From an uncultured Curvibacter sp. (GTDB lineage: Bacteria; Pseudomonadota; Gammaproteobacteria; Burkholderiales; Burkholderiaceae_C), in assembly GCA_903828535.1 (NCBI GenBank), contig CAIKMN010000003.1, forward strand, positions 62,001 to 126,000: a stretch of 64,000 bases of DNA. Direction: 5' to 3'. Position numbers and translations under genes: made by a program. Of the stretch, positions 27,779-36,220 are shown piece after piece. The notes beneath the pieces are model-generated. The model had not been told where the DNA came from and did no database searches. It worked only from the letters and a program-made list of their open reading frames with translations. Each line of letters opens with the position of its first letter. The stretch's first letter is position 1.

Positions 27779-28245
27779 GGGGCCTCACTGCGCATGGCAA
27801 AGGGGTGCAGCCCATCGCTGCTGATGCGCAGTTGGTGTTGGGGCTGGCTGAGGTCGATTAAGGTGATTTGTTGGGGCGCCATCACCGGCTCAGGTCCTAG
27901 GCTCAGTTGCGCTTGTGGGTCGGTGGTGCTGGTGTTGGGGTGGAGCCATGGCTGAATGCTGACTTGACCATTGGCGTTCAAGCCCCTGAATTCAAAACCG
28001 CCGGGGCGGACTTGCCAAGTCACCGCGGCCCCTTGGGTTTGAGACGTGTGTCGTGCGCTCTCAAGCAGGGCGGCCAGGCGTTGGCCTTCGCGTTCAAGTT
28101 GGGCTTGTTGCCCATCGCCGATGTAAAAGAGAACCCCCGCCGTGGCCAGGGCCATGATGACCAAGATCACCATCAGCTCGATCAGGGTGAAGCCAAGGGC
28201 GCTTGATCGGGCGGTTGGTTTATTGCCAGCTGCCAATGTCGGCAT
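27775..28245 (-). CDS. gspH: Type II secretion minor pseudopilin GspH
   Basis: A minor pseudopilin of 156 residues from the ATG at 28245, which is preceded by AAGG at good spacing. The frame is open to 28296 but that would overlap gspG by 77 bases. The leader of 18 residues ends in ALG and is followed by FTLIELMVILVIMALATAG. The globular part has the GspH pattern (LAALLESARHTSQTQGAAVTW). It sits between gspG and gspI with overlaps on both sides, so it is part of one coupled series. Confidence 0.9.
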   Translation of the reverse strand: MPTLAAGNKPTARSSALGFTLIELMVILVIMALATAGVLFYIGDGQQAQLEREGQRLAALLESARHTSQTQGAAVTWQVRPGGFEFRGLNANGQVSIQPWLHPNTSTTDPQAQLSLGPEPVMAPQQITLIDLSQPQHQLRISSDGLHPFAMRSEAP

Positions 28246-28720
28246 CTTTGCCTTGCCCGCCGGATTGACCGTCGGCCCCATAAGACATGACGTCAATTTC
28301 GCCCTTGATGCCCGGGTTCAAATACACATAAGGGTGGCCCCAAGGGTCGCTGGGCAGCTTGTCTAAATAAGGCTTCCAGTTGGTTGGCTCCGGCCCCGAA
28401 GTCGGGCGCACCACCAAAGCTTGCAGGCCTTGTTCGGCGCTGGGGTAACGCTGGTTGTCAAGCCGATAGAGTTTCAGCGCTTGCACCAGGTTGTTGACGT
28501 CTGTGCGCGCGGCCGTGATGCGGGCGTCGTCGGCGCGCTCCATCACATTGGGCACGATGAGCGCAGCCAAAACACCAATGATGACCAACACCACCATCAA
28601 CTCAATCAAAGTAAAGCCACTCGCTAAGCCTTCAAGACGCTGAGGTCTTTGCCGACCTTGGGTGGATGGCAAGCGATCTAATGGGTCGAGTGCAGGCGCG
28701 AGATTGACAGGGGTATTCAT
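28220..28720 (-). CDS. gspG: Type II secretion major pseudopilin GspG
   Basis: The main pseudopilus subunit. After processing at ASG it starts FTLIELMVVLVIIGVLAALI and continues with the diagnostic DVNNLVQALKLYRLDNQRYP and a calcium-binding type C-terminus (YGADGQSGGQGKDADIGSW). The leader is unusually long, 34 residues from the ATG at 28720, and would be 43 from an alternative TTG at 28747. No strong ribosome binding site favours either. It is the first gene of the minus-strand run and divergent from gspC. Confidence 0.93.
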   Translation of the reverse strand: MNTPVNLAPALDPLDRLPSTQGRQRPQRLEGLASGFTLIELMVVLVIIGVLAALIVPNVMERADDARITAARTDVNNLVQALKLYRLDNQRYPSAEQGLQALVVRPTSGPEPTNWKPYLDKLPSDPWGHPYVYLNPGIKGEIDVMSYGADGQSGGQGKDADIGSWQ

Positions 28721-28728
28721 GGAGGAAG

Positions 28729-28747
28729 TTGTCAAACTGGGTGACAA
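28729..28747. promoter_or_regulatory. Inverted repeat between gspG and gspC
   Basis: TTGTCA and TGACAA form a perfect 6-bp inverted repeat with a 7-base spacer. It lies in the 51-base gap between the divergent starts of gspG (28720) and gspC (28772). A shared operator for the secretion genes is plausible; no protein is assigned. Confidence 0.4.
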
Positions 28748-28771
28748 AAAAGAACATCATAATCGGGTCTT

Positions 28772-29245
28772 ATGAAGTTATCCATCAACGCATCGGCTTG
28801 GGCCTTGCCCCAACTCAGCACCTTCGTCGTTTGGGCTTTGGTGGCGGCCAGTGCGTGCTTTTGGTTTTTGCGTTGGACCGATCCGCTGAGCAACCCGAAT
28901 CCAGTGGCCCAAGCCGAGCCGGAGCCTGCGGTTGACCGTGCTGCCACCGCGCAGTGGCTGGGTGCCGGCGCTGGCGTCAAGGCCACATCGCCTTTGGCCG
29001 GTCGTTTCAAAGTGATGGGCGTGGTGGCCGATCGTCAAGGCGTGGGCGCCGCCCTGATTGGCATGGATGGCAAGTCTGCGCGCCCCTACCGCGTGGGCGC
29101 TGAGGTCGAGCCGGGTTTATGGGTGCAAAAACTGCTGCCCCGTTCGGTTCAATTGGGGGTGTCCTTGACGGGCCCCAGCTTGCTCGATTTGGAGCTGCCC
29201 GAGGTCAAAAAACCGGCTGAAGCACCCCGAAAGACGCCGCTTTGA
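28772..29245 (+). CDS. gspC: Type II secretion protein GspC
   Basis: A 157-residue inner-membrane protein that contacts the secretin. A short cytoplasmic N-terminus is followed by a membrane segment at about 16-34 (LSTFVVWALVAASACFWFL), a Pro/Ala linker and the homology region (about 68-140) with GRFKVMGVVADRQGVGAALIGMDGKSARPYRVG. It lacks the C-terminal PDZ or coiled-coil domain of long GspC proteins, as in many betaproteobacteria. It is encoded alone on the plus strand, away from the other gsp genes, and ends 2 bases before the convergent ilvA stop. Confidence 0.88.
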   Translation: MKLSINASAWALPQLSTFVVWALVAASACFWFLRWTDPLSNPNPVAQAEPEPAVDRAATAQWLGAGAGVKATSPLAGRFKVMGVVADRQGVGAALIGMDGKSARPYRVGAEVEPGLWVQKLLPRSVQLGVSLTGPSLLDLELPEVKKPAEAPRKTPL

Positions 29246-29247
29246 AT

Positions 29248-30840
29248 TCAGGGTTTTAAGAACATCCGGTAAACCGGGTTTTGCGTTTCTTCCACGAACG
29301 GGTAATCGAGTTGTTTTAAGAACCGATCGAAGGCCTTGTCGGCTTTGGCGGGCACCTGAACGCCCACCAAAATGCGGCCATAGTCTGCGCCTTGGTTGCG
29401 GTAATGGAACAGGCTGATGTTCCACTCAGGCTGCATGCCGTTCAAAAACTTCAACAAAGCGCCCGGTCGCTCCGGAAATACAAAACGCAACAGACGCTCG
29501 TTTTGTGCCAGCGCTGAAATGCCGCCCACCATGTGGCGAATGTGCTCGGTGGCCAATTCGTTGTGGGTTAAGTCCAAGGTTTTGAAGCCTTGCTTTTCGA
29601 AGTTCTTGGCAATCTTGCTCGACTCGCCCTTGCCTTGTGTGGTCAAACCCACAAACACATGCGCTTGTTGGGCGTCGCTGATGCGGTAGTTGAACTCGGT
29701 CACATTGCGGGGCCCGCCGGGCAGTTGCGCCACGGTTTCGCAAAAGCGTCGGAAGCTGCCGCGCTCTTCGGGAATGGTGACGGCGAGCAAGGCCTCGCGT
29801 TCTTCGCCCATTTCGGCGCGTTCCGCAACGAAGCGAAGGCGGTCAAAATTCATGTTCGCGCCGCACAAAATGGCCGCGTAAGTTTGGCCTTTCACTTTGT
29901 GTTGCGCCACGTATTGTTTGATGGCCGCGACCGCCAAGGCACCGGCGGGCTCGACAATGCTGCGTGTGTCCACAAACACATCTTTGATGGCCGCGCACAC
30001 CGAGTCGGTGTCCACGGTCATGAACTCGTCGACCAAGTCGCTGGCGATGCGGAAGGTTTCTGCGCCCACTTGCTTGACCGCGGTGCCGTCAGAAAAAAGA
30101 CCCACATCGCTCAAGGTCACGCGCTCATGGGCCTTGACCGATTGAAGCATGGCGTCCGAATCGTTCATTTGAACGCCGATTACCCTGATTTCAGGGCGCA
30201 CCGCTTTGATGTAATTGGCCACGCCAGAAATCAAGCCGCCGCCGCCAATCGCCACAAACACCGCGTCAAGGCGAGAGCCTTGGCCCAGCGCTTGGAGCTG
30301 GCGCAAGATTTCCATGGCAATCGTGCCTTGGCCGGCAATCACATCGGGGTCGTCAAAGGGGTGAACAAAGGTCAGGCCTTGGGCTTTTTCCAACTTCAAG
30401 GAATGGGTGTAGGCGTCTGAGTAGCTGTCGCCAAACAAAACGACCTCGCCGCCAAAACCCTTGACGGCGTCCACTTTGAGTTGGGGCGTGGTGGTGGGCA
30501 TGACGATCACCGCGCGGCAACCCATTTTGCGGGCACTCAAGGCCACGCCTTGGGCATGGTTACCCGCCGAGGCGCAAATGACGCCGCGCTTGAGTTGCTC
30601 GGGGCTCAGGTGCGCCATCTTGTTGTAGGCCCCCCGCAGCTTGAAGCTGAAAACAGGCTGCTGGTCTTCGCGTTTGAACAAAACGGTGTTGTGTAAGCGA
30701 CGACTGAGTTGCGAGGCGACCTGCAAACTGGACTCAACCGCCACGTCATAGACGCGGGCGTTTAGGATTTTTTGCAGGTAGTCAGCGGGTTGAAGCGCAA
30801 CGCGGACCGGAGAAGGCGAAGGTGTTTTTTTGGCAGTCAT
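29248..30840 (-). CDS. ilvA: Threonine ammonia-lyase, biosynthetic
   Basis: PLP enzyme that turns threonine into 2-oxobutanoate, the first step towards isoleucine. The PLP lysine is Lys67 in FSFKLRGAYNK, the Asn/Gly phosphate-binding loop is SAGNHAQGVA, and the glycine loop is AIGGGGLISGV. Residues from about 340 on form two ACT-like regulatory domains, which mark the biosynthetic, isoleucine-inhibited form (530 aa). A promoter and a terminator hairpin lie in its own leader, which suggests attenuation. It is convergent with gspC. Confidence 0.95.
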   Translation of the reverse strand: MTAKKTPSPSPVRVALQPADYLQKILNARVYDVAVESSLQVASQLSRRLHNTVLFKREDQQPVFSFKLRGAYNKMAHLSPEQLKRGVICASAGNHAQGVALSARKMGCRAVIVMPTTTPQLKVDAVKGFGGEVVLFGDSYSDAYTHSLKLEKAQGLTFVHPFDDPDVIAGQGTIAMEILRQLQALGQGSRLDAVFVAIGGGGLISGVANYIKAVRPEIRVIGVQMNDSDAMLQSVKAHERVTLSDVGLFSDGTAVKQVGAETFRIASDLVDEFMTVDTDSVCAAIKDVFVDTRSIVEPAGALAVAAIKQYVAQHKVKGQTYAAILCGANMNFDRLRFVAERAEMGEEREALLAVTIPEERGSFRRFCETVAQLPGGPRNVTEFNYRISDAQQAHVFVGLTTQGKGESSKIAKNFEKQGFKTLDLTHNELATEHIRHMVGGISALAQNERLLRFVFPERPGALLKFLNGMQPEWNISLFHYRNQGADYGRILVGVQVPAKADKAFDRFLKQLDYPFVEETQNPVYRMFLKP

Positions 30841-30857
30841 GTCAGACTGAAATGTAT

Positions 30858-30913
30858 ATAAAAAAACCCCGAGTCGTGAGACTCGGGGTTAAATCCACCT
30901 AAGGAAGAGGTGG
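30858..30913 (-). promoter_or_regulatory. Attenuator-like terminator in the ilvA leader
   Basis: On the minus strand, 18 bases before the ilvA start, an 11-bp perfect stem (AACCCCGAGTC with GACTCGGGGTT, 30865-30890) is followed by seven T. Just upstream on the transcript is a second small hairpin (CCACCT/AGGTGG, 30895-30913). A terminator between promoter and start codon of an amino-acid gene points to transcription attenuation. Confidence 0.65.
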
Positions 30914-30960
30914 AGGAGACAACCTTTAAACAAGCGCTGAGCTCATTTGTCAGATGATTC

Positions 30961-30989
30961 ATTCTACGGTGTCTATTGCTGCGATGCAA
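30961..30989 (-). promoter_or_regulatory. Sigma70-type promoter for ilvA
   Basis: On the minus strand TTGCAT (30984-30989) and TAGAAT (30961-30966) are separated by 17 bases. Transcription would start near 30953 and give a leader of about 110 bases carrying the attenuator. Confidence 0.55.
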
Positions 30990-31043
30990 CAATAAAAGCA
31001 GGAAATAATCTGAAATTGTTTAAATTAATGACAGGAAAACAAC

Positions 31044-31493
31044 ATGGAATGCACAGTCAGTTGGACCGGTCAATCGGGTGCCCGATCCCAAATGGGTTTT
31101 GTGGCCGAAACCGGCAGCGGTCATGTCTTGATGATGGACGGGGCGCCTGACCCCGCCAAACCTGAAAACGGCGGCCAAAACCTAGCACCGCGGCCGATGG
31201 AAACCGTTTTGGCGGGCGCCGGCGGCTGCACGGCCTACGATGTGGTCTTAATTTTGAAGCGGGGCCGCCACGACGTGCGCGGTTGCTCCGTCAAGCTCAC
31301 CAGCGAGCGCGCCGACACCGACCCCAAAGTTTTTACCAAAATTCACATGCAGTTCACTGTGACCGGCCAAGGCATTCCGACCAGCGCGGTGGAGCGCGCC
31401 ATCGCGATGAGCCACGACAAATACTGCTCAGCCAGCATCATGCTGGGCAAAACCGCTGAAATCACCACCGGTTTTGATTTGATCGAGGTCTAA
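31044..31493 (+). CDS. OsmC family protein
   Basis: A 149-residue OsmC/YhfA-like protein. Members are small dimeric, Cys-based peroxidases or thiol-handling proteins. Two conserved cysteines are present: one in LAGAGGCTAYDVVLIL and one in SHDKYCSASIML. Ribosome binding site AGGA is 7 bases before the ATG. The 3' end overlaps the convergent coq7 by four bases. The substrate is not known; the YhfA branch (no organic-peroxide data that I can rely on) is the closest by pattern. Confidence 0.88.
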   Translation: MECTVSWTGQSGARSQMGFVAETGSGHVLMMDGAPDPAKPENGGQNLAPRPMETVLAGAGGCTAYDVVLILKRGRHDVRGCSVKLTSERADTDPKVFTKIHMQFTVTGQGIPTSAVERAIAMSHDKYCSASIMLGKTAEITTGFDLIEV

Positions 31494-32122
31494 ATTCGGT
31501 GCGCCACGGTGGTCATCACCTTGGCGGCTGAGCGCATCAGCCATTTAACGGGTCCGGGCAACGCCACCCCGCCTGCTTGGGCGGCATGGCGGGCGTGGGC
31601 CAATTCATCGGCCTTCATTTGCGCCACGATCCGGCGTGAAGCACGGTCTTTTTCAGGCAAGCGGCTCAAATGGCTTTGCAAGTGCTCGGCCACTTGCTTT
31701 TCAGTTTCCACCACAAAGCCCAAACTCACACGTTCACCCATCCGGCCGGCCAACAGCCCCAAGGCGTAAGCCCCAGCAAACCAAACGGGGTTGAGCAGGC
31801 TGGGGCGGTCGCCCAACTCGGCCAAACGTTGCTCGGTCCAGGCCAAGTGGTCCACCTCGTCCAGCGCCGCCTCTGCGAATTGGGCTTTAAGGGCTGGGGA
31901 GTGGGCTATTTGCCCCTGAGCAATGTAGAGCGCCTGGGCGCAAACCTCGCCCACGTGGTTCACCCGCATCAAGGCCCCTGAGAGCTGGCGTTCCGTGGGC
32001 GTGAGTTCTGAGGGGGCCTGTGCCGACGCGCTGGCGGGTCGGGCGGGATAGCTTCGGCGGCTGTGATGGGGCGCCCACAGGGTGCGCAAGACCTGATCTG
32101 CGGTGTTCAACAAGGTGTCCAT
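31490..32122 (-). CDS. coq7: Demethoxyubiquinone hydroxylase Coq7
   Basis: Di-iron monooxygenase that hydroxylates 2-polyprenyl-3-methyl-6-methoxy-1,4-benzoquinol in ubiquinone synthesis. The ferritin-like iron ligands are visible: RVNHVGEVCAQ, LDEVDHLAW, VVETEKQVAEHL and MKADELAHARHA. The 210-residue length and the N-terminal extension of about 40 residues are usual in Burkholderiales. It is a peripheral inner-membrane protein. Its start is 184 bases from the divergent porin gene. Confidence 0.95.
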   Translation of the reverse strand: MDTLLNTADQVLRTLWAPHHSRRSYPARPASASAQAPSELTPTERQLSGALMRVNHVGEVCAQALYIAQGQIAHSPALKAQFAEAALDEVDHLAWTEQRLAELGDRPSLLNPVWFAGAYALGLLAGRMGERVSLGFVVETEKQVAEHLQSHLSRLPEKDRASRRIVAQMKADELAHARHAAQAGGVALPGPVKWLMRSAAKVMTTVAHRI

Positions 32123-32306
32123 GAGTCGATTTTGCCTGGAGTGTTGCGTAACAGCAACGTTTTTATTTGGTGAAAACCCGAGGTACGAAGGAGATTTGAT
32201 TTATATCACTTGTTTCCTTTGATTCAATTTGTTTTAATTCAGTTACAGCGAAAGTTGTATCTAAATGCAAAGCATTAGAAGTCTTGTTTAACCAACGGAG
32301 AAATCA

Positions 32307-33368
32307 ATGAAAAAAACCCTCGTAGCCATCGCCGCTTTGGCCTCTTTCGGTGCTTACGCTCAATCCAGCGTGAAACTTGGTGGCGTTCTTGACGCTGGCG
32401 TTGCAACCTACAGCTCGCAAGCTGGGGGCAAGTCTTTGACCAGCGCAACTGGCGGTGGTTTGTTTGCTCCTTCCAATTTCAACCTGTCCGGTTCAGAAGA
32501 TCTGGGCGGTGGCTTGAAGGCCAACTTCATGCTGGAAAGCGGTATTTCTGCCAACAACGGCGCTTACGCTAACTCCAATGGCGGCCTGTTTGGTCGGATG
32601 GCTTATGCCGGTTTGAGCGGTGGTTTTGGTAGCGTGAACCTCGGTTTGCAATTTGACCCCGCTTTTGTGGCCACCTTGCACACGGACCCCTTGGGCGCCA
32701 CTGAATACGCTGCTGGCGTGAGCCAATGGCTGAACACAGTGACCTTGACAGGCAACACGGGTGCGTCCACGGCTGGTATTTTCGATTCCAACGCCGTTTC
32801 GTATTCGACCCCAAAAATGAATGGCTTTGACGCCACCGTTTTGTACAGCCTGGGTGGTGTGTCTGGCAACAGCAGCGCCAACTCGGTCACATCTTTCGGT
32901 GCCAAGTATGACGGCGTTAAGGGCCTGTTGATCAGCGTTGGTGCCTTGCAAACCAAGGGCGCTACCGGCAGCAATGGTCAAAACGAATCCAGCATTGGCG
33001 CTTCCTACAACATGGGTGCCTTTACCGTGGCTGCCAACTACATGGAAGCCAAATCCACTGGCTTGTCCACCAACACCAAACGGACTTCCACCAACTTCGG
33101 CGGTTCTTACCAAATCAACGGCAACCTGAAGGTGATGGCTGGGTACTATGACGTGGAAAACAAGACCGCTAATGCTAATGGTTCTTTGAAGACCACCACA
33201 GCCATGTTTGACTATTCTTTGAGCAAGCAAACGGGTATCTATTTCGGCGGCCAAAGCGCCAAGAACACTGCATTTGTTGGTGGCTTCTTGGACGCTGGTG
33301 GCGTGGGCAACAGCATCAGCGGCACCACTTCAACCGGTTTCGTGGCTGGTTTGCACAAGGCTTTCTAA
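32307..33368 (+). CDS. Outer-membrane porin, Burkholderiales type
   Basis: A 353-residue trimeric beta-barrel porin. The signal peptide MKKTLVAIAALASFGAYA is cleaved before QSSVKLGGVLDAGV. The protein has the family segment FNLSGSEDLGGGLKANFMLESG and ends in Phe, the BamA recognition residue. Ribosome binding site GGAG is at 32298. It is shorter than the other porins here and has the least similar loops. The 184-base upstream region is AT-rich, as expected for a regulated promoter, and a strong terminator follows. Confidence 0.94.
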   Translation: MKKTLVAIAALASFGAYAQSSVKLGGVLDAGVATYSSQAGGKSLTSATGGGLFAPSNFNLSGSEDLGGGLKANFMLESGISANNGAYANSNGGLFGRMAYAGLSGGFGSVNLGLQFDPAFVATLHTDPLGATEYAAGVSQWLNTVTLTGNTGASTAGIFDSNAVSYSTPKMNGFDATVLYSLGGVSGNSSANSVTSFGAKYDGVKGLLISVGALQTKGATGSNGQNESSIGASYNMGAFTVAANYMEAKSTGLSTNTKRTSTNFGGSYQINGNLKVMAGYYDVENKTANANGSLKTTTAMFDYSLSKQTGIYFGGQSAKNTAFVGGFLDAGGVGNSISGTTSTGFVAGLHKAF

Positions 33369-33383
33369 TCTAACGCAGGCCCG

Positions 33384-33418
33384 AACCCATCGTAGCGATA
33401 CGGTGGGTTTTTTTTCGT
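33384..33418 (+). terminator. Terminator after the porin at 32307
   Basis: An 11-bp stem (AACCCATCGTA with TACGGTGGGTT, one G-T wobble) and a GCGA loop are followed by eight T on the plus strand, 15 bases after the porin stop. Confidence 0.9.
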
Positions 33419-33445
33419 CTGGCTGCATTGGCAAGACGGGCTTTG

Positions 33446-34540
33446 TCAGGCCCTGGCGTGCTGAAAATGCCTCATGAACTCCGCCAAAACCAAAGTTGCT
33501 TCCAGGGTCACGCCGTTGTAGAGCGAGGCGCGCAAGCCGCCTGTGCTGCGGTGGCCCGCCAGGCCGGTGAAGCCTGCCGCGCTGGCTTGGGTCAGGAATT
33601 GCGCTTCCAGCTCGGTGCTGGGTAGGCGAAAACACACATTCATGAGCGAGCGGTCAGCGGCGTGGGCACGGCCCTGGTAAAAGCCCCCGCTCTGATCGAT
33701 CACTTGGTACAAGTGCTGTGCCTTGGTTTGGTTGAGCTGTCCCATTCTCACCAGCCCCCCGACCTCTTCCTGCAGCCAGCGCAGCACCAGATGCACCACG
33801 TAAATGGCCAACACGGGGGGCGTGTTGAAGTTGGAATGGGCGTCAATTTGCGTGTGGTAGTTCAAGAAACCCGGCACATTTCTTTGCGCCTTTTGCAGCA
33901 GATCGTCGCTCATCACCACGACCGTCACGCCAGCGGGGCCCAGGTTCTTTTGTGCGTGGGCGTAAATCAGATCAAAGCGATCGGCGTGCAGGGGACGCGA
34001 CAAAAAATCGGAGGACATGTCACACACCCGAGGCACCCCCTCTAAGCCCAAGACCTGATGGTGTTGCAAGCCTTCAACGGTTTCATTGCTGACGTAATGA
34101 AAATAAGTGGCCTTGGGGTTGAGGCGCAGCTCCTCTGGCTGTGGCAAACGGGTATAGCCGTTGTCTTGACCCTCCCAGACCTGTTGGATGGCCCCTTGTT
34201 GACGCGCATCAACGAGGGCTTTTTGGCTCCAGTAGCCGGTCGTCAAATAATCGGCCTGGCTGCCTGGCCGATTCAAAAAAGCCATGGGCACCATGGAGAA
34301 CTGCTGGGTGGCGCCGCCTTGCAAAAACAAGACATGATGAGCTGAGTCGAGGCCCAGCAATTGTTTGACTTGGCTTTCGGCTTGCTCAACCAGGGCCTTG
34401 AACCAGTCGCTGCGGTGGCTGATGCCCAATATGGACAGTCCGACACCAGGCACTTCCAGCACAGCCTCTTGGAGTTGACGGAGCACCCGGTCAGGCAAGG
34501 CGCCAGGGCCGCCAGAAAAATTCAATTGGTTGGGGTGCAT
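33446..34540 (-). CDS. serC: Phosphoserine aminotransferase
   Basis: PLP enzyme of serine and pyridoxine synthesis that transfers an amino group from glutamate to 3-phosphohydroxypyruvate. The PLP lysine is Lys198 in AHAQKNLGPAGVTVVV. The N-terminus is the usual MHPNQLNFSGGPGALP when read from the ATG at 34540 (364 aa). The frame continues to 34588, but that extension runs into a terminator hairpin and adds a non-conserved stretch. A CATAAT sits only six bases before this ATG, so the transcript may have little or no leader. Confidence 0.94.
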   Translation of the reverse strand: MHPNQLNFSGGPGALPDRVLRQLQEAVLEVPGVGLSILGISHRSDWFKALVEQAESQVKQLLGLDSAHHVLFLQGGATQQFSMVPMAFLNRPGSQADYLTTGYWSQKALVDARQQGAIQQVWEGQDNGYTRLPQPEELRLNPKATYFHYVSNETVEGLQHHQVLGLEGVPRVCDMSSDFLSRPLHADRFDLIYAHAQKNLGPAGVTVVVMSDDLLQKAQRNVPGFLNYHTQIDAHSNFNTPPVLAIYVVHLVLRWLQEEVGGLVRMGQLNQTKAQHLYQVIDQSGGFYQGRAHAADRSLMNVCFRLPSTELEAQFLTQASAAGFTGLAGHRSTGGLRASLYNGVTLEATLVLAEFMRHFQHARA

Positions 34541-34573
34541 CCCCAAATTATGCTGATGTTTTGGCGTCGCCCA

Positions 34574-34605
34574 TAAAAAAAGCCCCAACCAATGAGGTCG
34601 GGGCT
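34574..34605 (-). terminator. Terminator after the porin at 34667
   Basis: On the minus strand AGCCCC-ACC pairs with GGT-GGGGCT across a short loop and is followed by seven T. It ends the porin transcript about 60 bases after its stop and lies directly upstream of serC. Confidence 0.87.
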
Positions 34606-34666
34606 GTGAGTCAAGCGCTTAAGCGCGCTTCGCGGGGCAAAGCCGCTTTGTTGTTGGAGTGTCGGA

Positions 34667-35875
34667 TCAGAACTTGTGATTCAAGCCCAGCACCACGCCG
34701 TTGGAAGTCATGCCGTATTGGTTGATGGTGCCGCTTTGGGTCAGGGTGGCGCCGGTGCCGGTGCCGGGGACGGTGCTGTCGCCAAAGCCGTTGCCGCCGC
34801 CGTTGCGTGAAGAACCATACAAGGCATACAGACCGGTGCGCTTGCTCAGCTCATAGTCCAAGCCCAAGGCCACCATGCGAACATGGCCGCCCAAGGTTTG
34901 GTCTTTGGTGGCGTAGTAAGCCGCGTTAAAGGACAGGGCATTCGACCACTTGTAAGTACCACCGATGCCAATGGTTTGGTACTCATCAATGCCAGCCAGG
35001 CCGTTGTTGAAGCCCAGGTTGGATTCGCGGTTAGGCTTCACATCCATCCAATAGCCCTTGACGGTCCAGTCGCTCCAGGAGTAGCCTGCACCCACGTTGT
35101 ACTCGGTCACATTGGTGTAGGTGTAGTTGTTTCGGCTGTTGACCACAATCGGCCCGTTGGTTTGGTCGTGGAAAGTACCCACACCGATCACCAAGCCACC
35201 ATTTTTGTAGGTACCACCTGCGGAGAAGAGGCTGTTGTGGCTGCTTCCCCCGGAAGTGCCGCCCAAGGCATACAAAACGCCTACATCGAAACCGTAGCCA
35301 TTGAAGCCGTAGCTGATGGCGTTTTGGTCGAAGATGTTCAGCGTGGTGGTTTGGACGGGGCTGCTTGAGTCATAAACATTGCCCAAGCCCACCATGTACT
35401 TGGTGGAGTTGATCCAGGTTTGCAAGCCTGAGAAGGACTGCTTGCCGCCCCGTGGATCGGTGGCCACCATGCTCAGGAAGGCCGGGTCTTCTTGCAGACC
35501 CAGTTTCACAGTGCCCCAACCACCGCTCAGACCCACAAAGGCTTGACGGCCAAAAAGCCCGCCATCGCTGTTCAGGGGCGTATGGATGGAATTGCTCGTG
35601 CCTTGGCCGCTGCCCATGTTCATGGTGCCTTCCAGGTTGAAGATGGCTTTTGTTCCGCCGCCCAGGTCTTCCGAGCCTTTCAGGCCCCAAAGGTTGGGCA
35701 ACTCGCCGCCATTGCCAGAGAAGCGGGTTCTGGAGCTGTTGTTGTCTTGGTTGGTGAATGACTCAACGCCCGCATCAACAATGCCATAGAGGGTGACGCT
35801 GCTTTGGGCCTGAGCCAGACTGCCAAAGGCTGCCAAAGTTGTAAAGGTGGCCAGGGCCACAGCGGATTTTTTCAT
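34667..35875 (-). CDS. Outer-membrane porin
   Basis: A 402-residue porin with signal peptide MKKSAVALATFTTLAAFGSLAQA and mature start QSSVTLYGIVDAGVESF. It has the family segment WGLKGSEDLGGGTKAIFNLEG and C-terminal LGLNHKF. The frame is open to 36022 but the ATG at 35875 has GGAGAG upstream and starts the signal peptide. It is a close paralogue of the porin at 37379; both share GNGGEL, GGLFGRQAFVGL and a QSFSGLQTW segment. The pair flanks the secreted amidase gene. Confidence 0.93.
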   Translation of the reverse strand: MKKSAVALATFTTLAAFGSLAQAQSSVTLYGIVDAGVESFTNQDNNSSRTRFSGNGGELPNLWGLKGSEDLGGGTKAIFNLEGTMNMGSGQGTSNSIHTPLNSDGGLFGRQAFVGLSGGWGTVKLGLQEDPAFLSMVATDPRGGKQSFSGLQTWINSTKYMVGLGNVYDSSSPVQTTTLNIFDQNAISYGFNGYGFDVGVLYALGGTSGGSSHNSLFSAGGTYKNGGLVIGVGTFHDQTNGPIVVNSRNNYTYTNVTEYNVGAGYSWSDWTVKGYWMDVKPNRESNLGFNNGLAGIDEYQTIGIGGTYKWSNALSFNAAYYATKDQTLGGHVRMVALGLDYELSKRTGLYALYGSSRNGGGNGFGDSTVPGTGTGATLTQSGTINQYGMTSNGVVLGLNHKF

Positions 35876-36220
35876 ATAGAGACTCTCCGAAGAAGAAACG
35901 GTACTCATGGCTTGATAACCATGACCCCTCGAATGAGGAGGTGTGTTTATTCGACTTGATCTGCCCAACTTTGGCGAAGCATGGCAGATTGACGGTTGGT
36001 TTTTCTGATAAGCGGGTTGCATAAAAACAACTATCTGGATAATTGTTGGTATTTGAATAAATTGTTAATTTTTGTTATTAAATATTTATTGACTTACATC
36101 TTTTGCTGCTGATTTCATAAATAAAAATGGCTGCCTGCTACTATTTTGCAGCCAAGCACGCAGATCGGTCGGTCTGTGTGGACTTTGAATTTTCGGATCA
36201 ATTATTTAACCAGAGGAAAT
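35876..36220. promoter_or_regulatory. 345-base AT-rich divergent intergenic region
   Basis: No gene is supported here. The middle (about 36020-36125) is strongly AT-rich (runs such as TTGTTAATTTTTGTTATTAAATATTTATTG). There are small inverted repeats: CATGG/CCATG at 35906-35923 in the porin leader and GGCTGC/GCAGCC at 36129-36153 on the amidase side. It must hold the promoters of the porin (minus) and the amidase (plus). No specific -35/-10 pair stands out. Confidence 0.5.
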
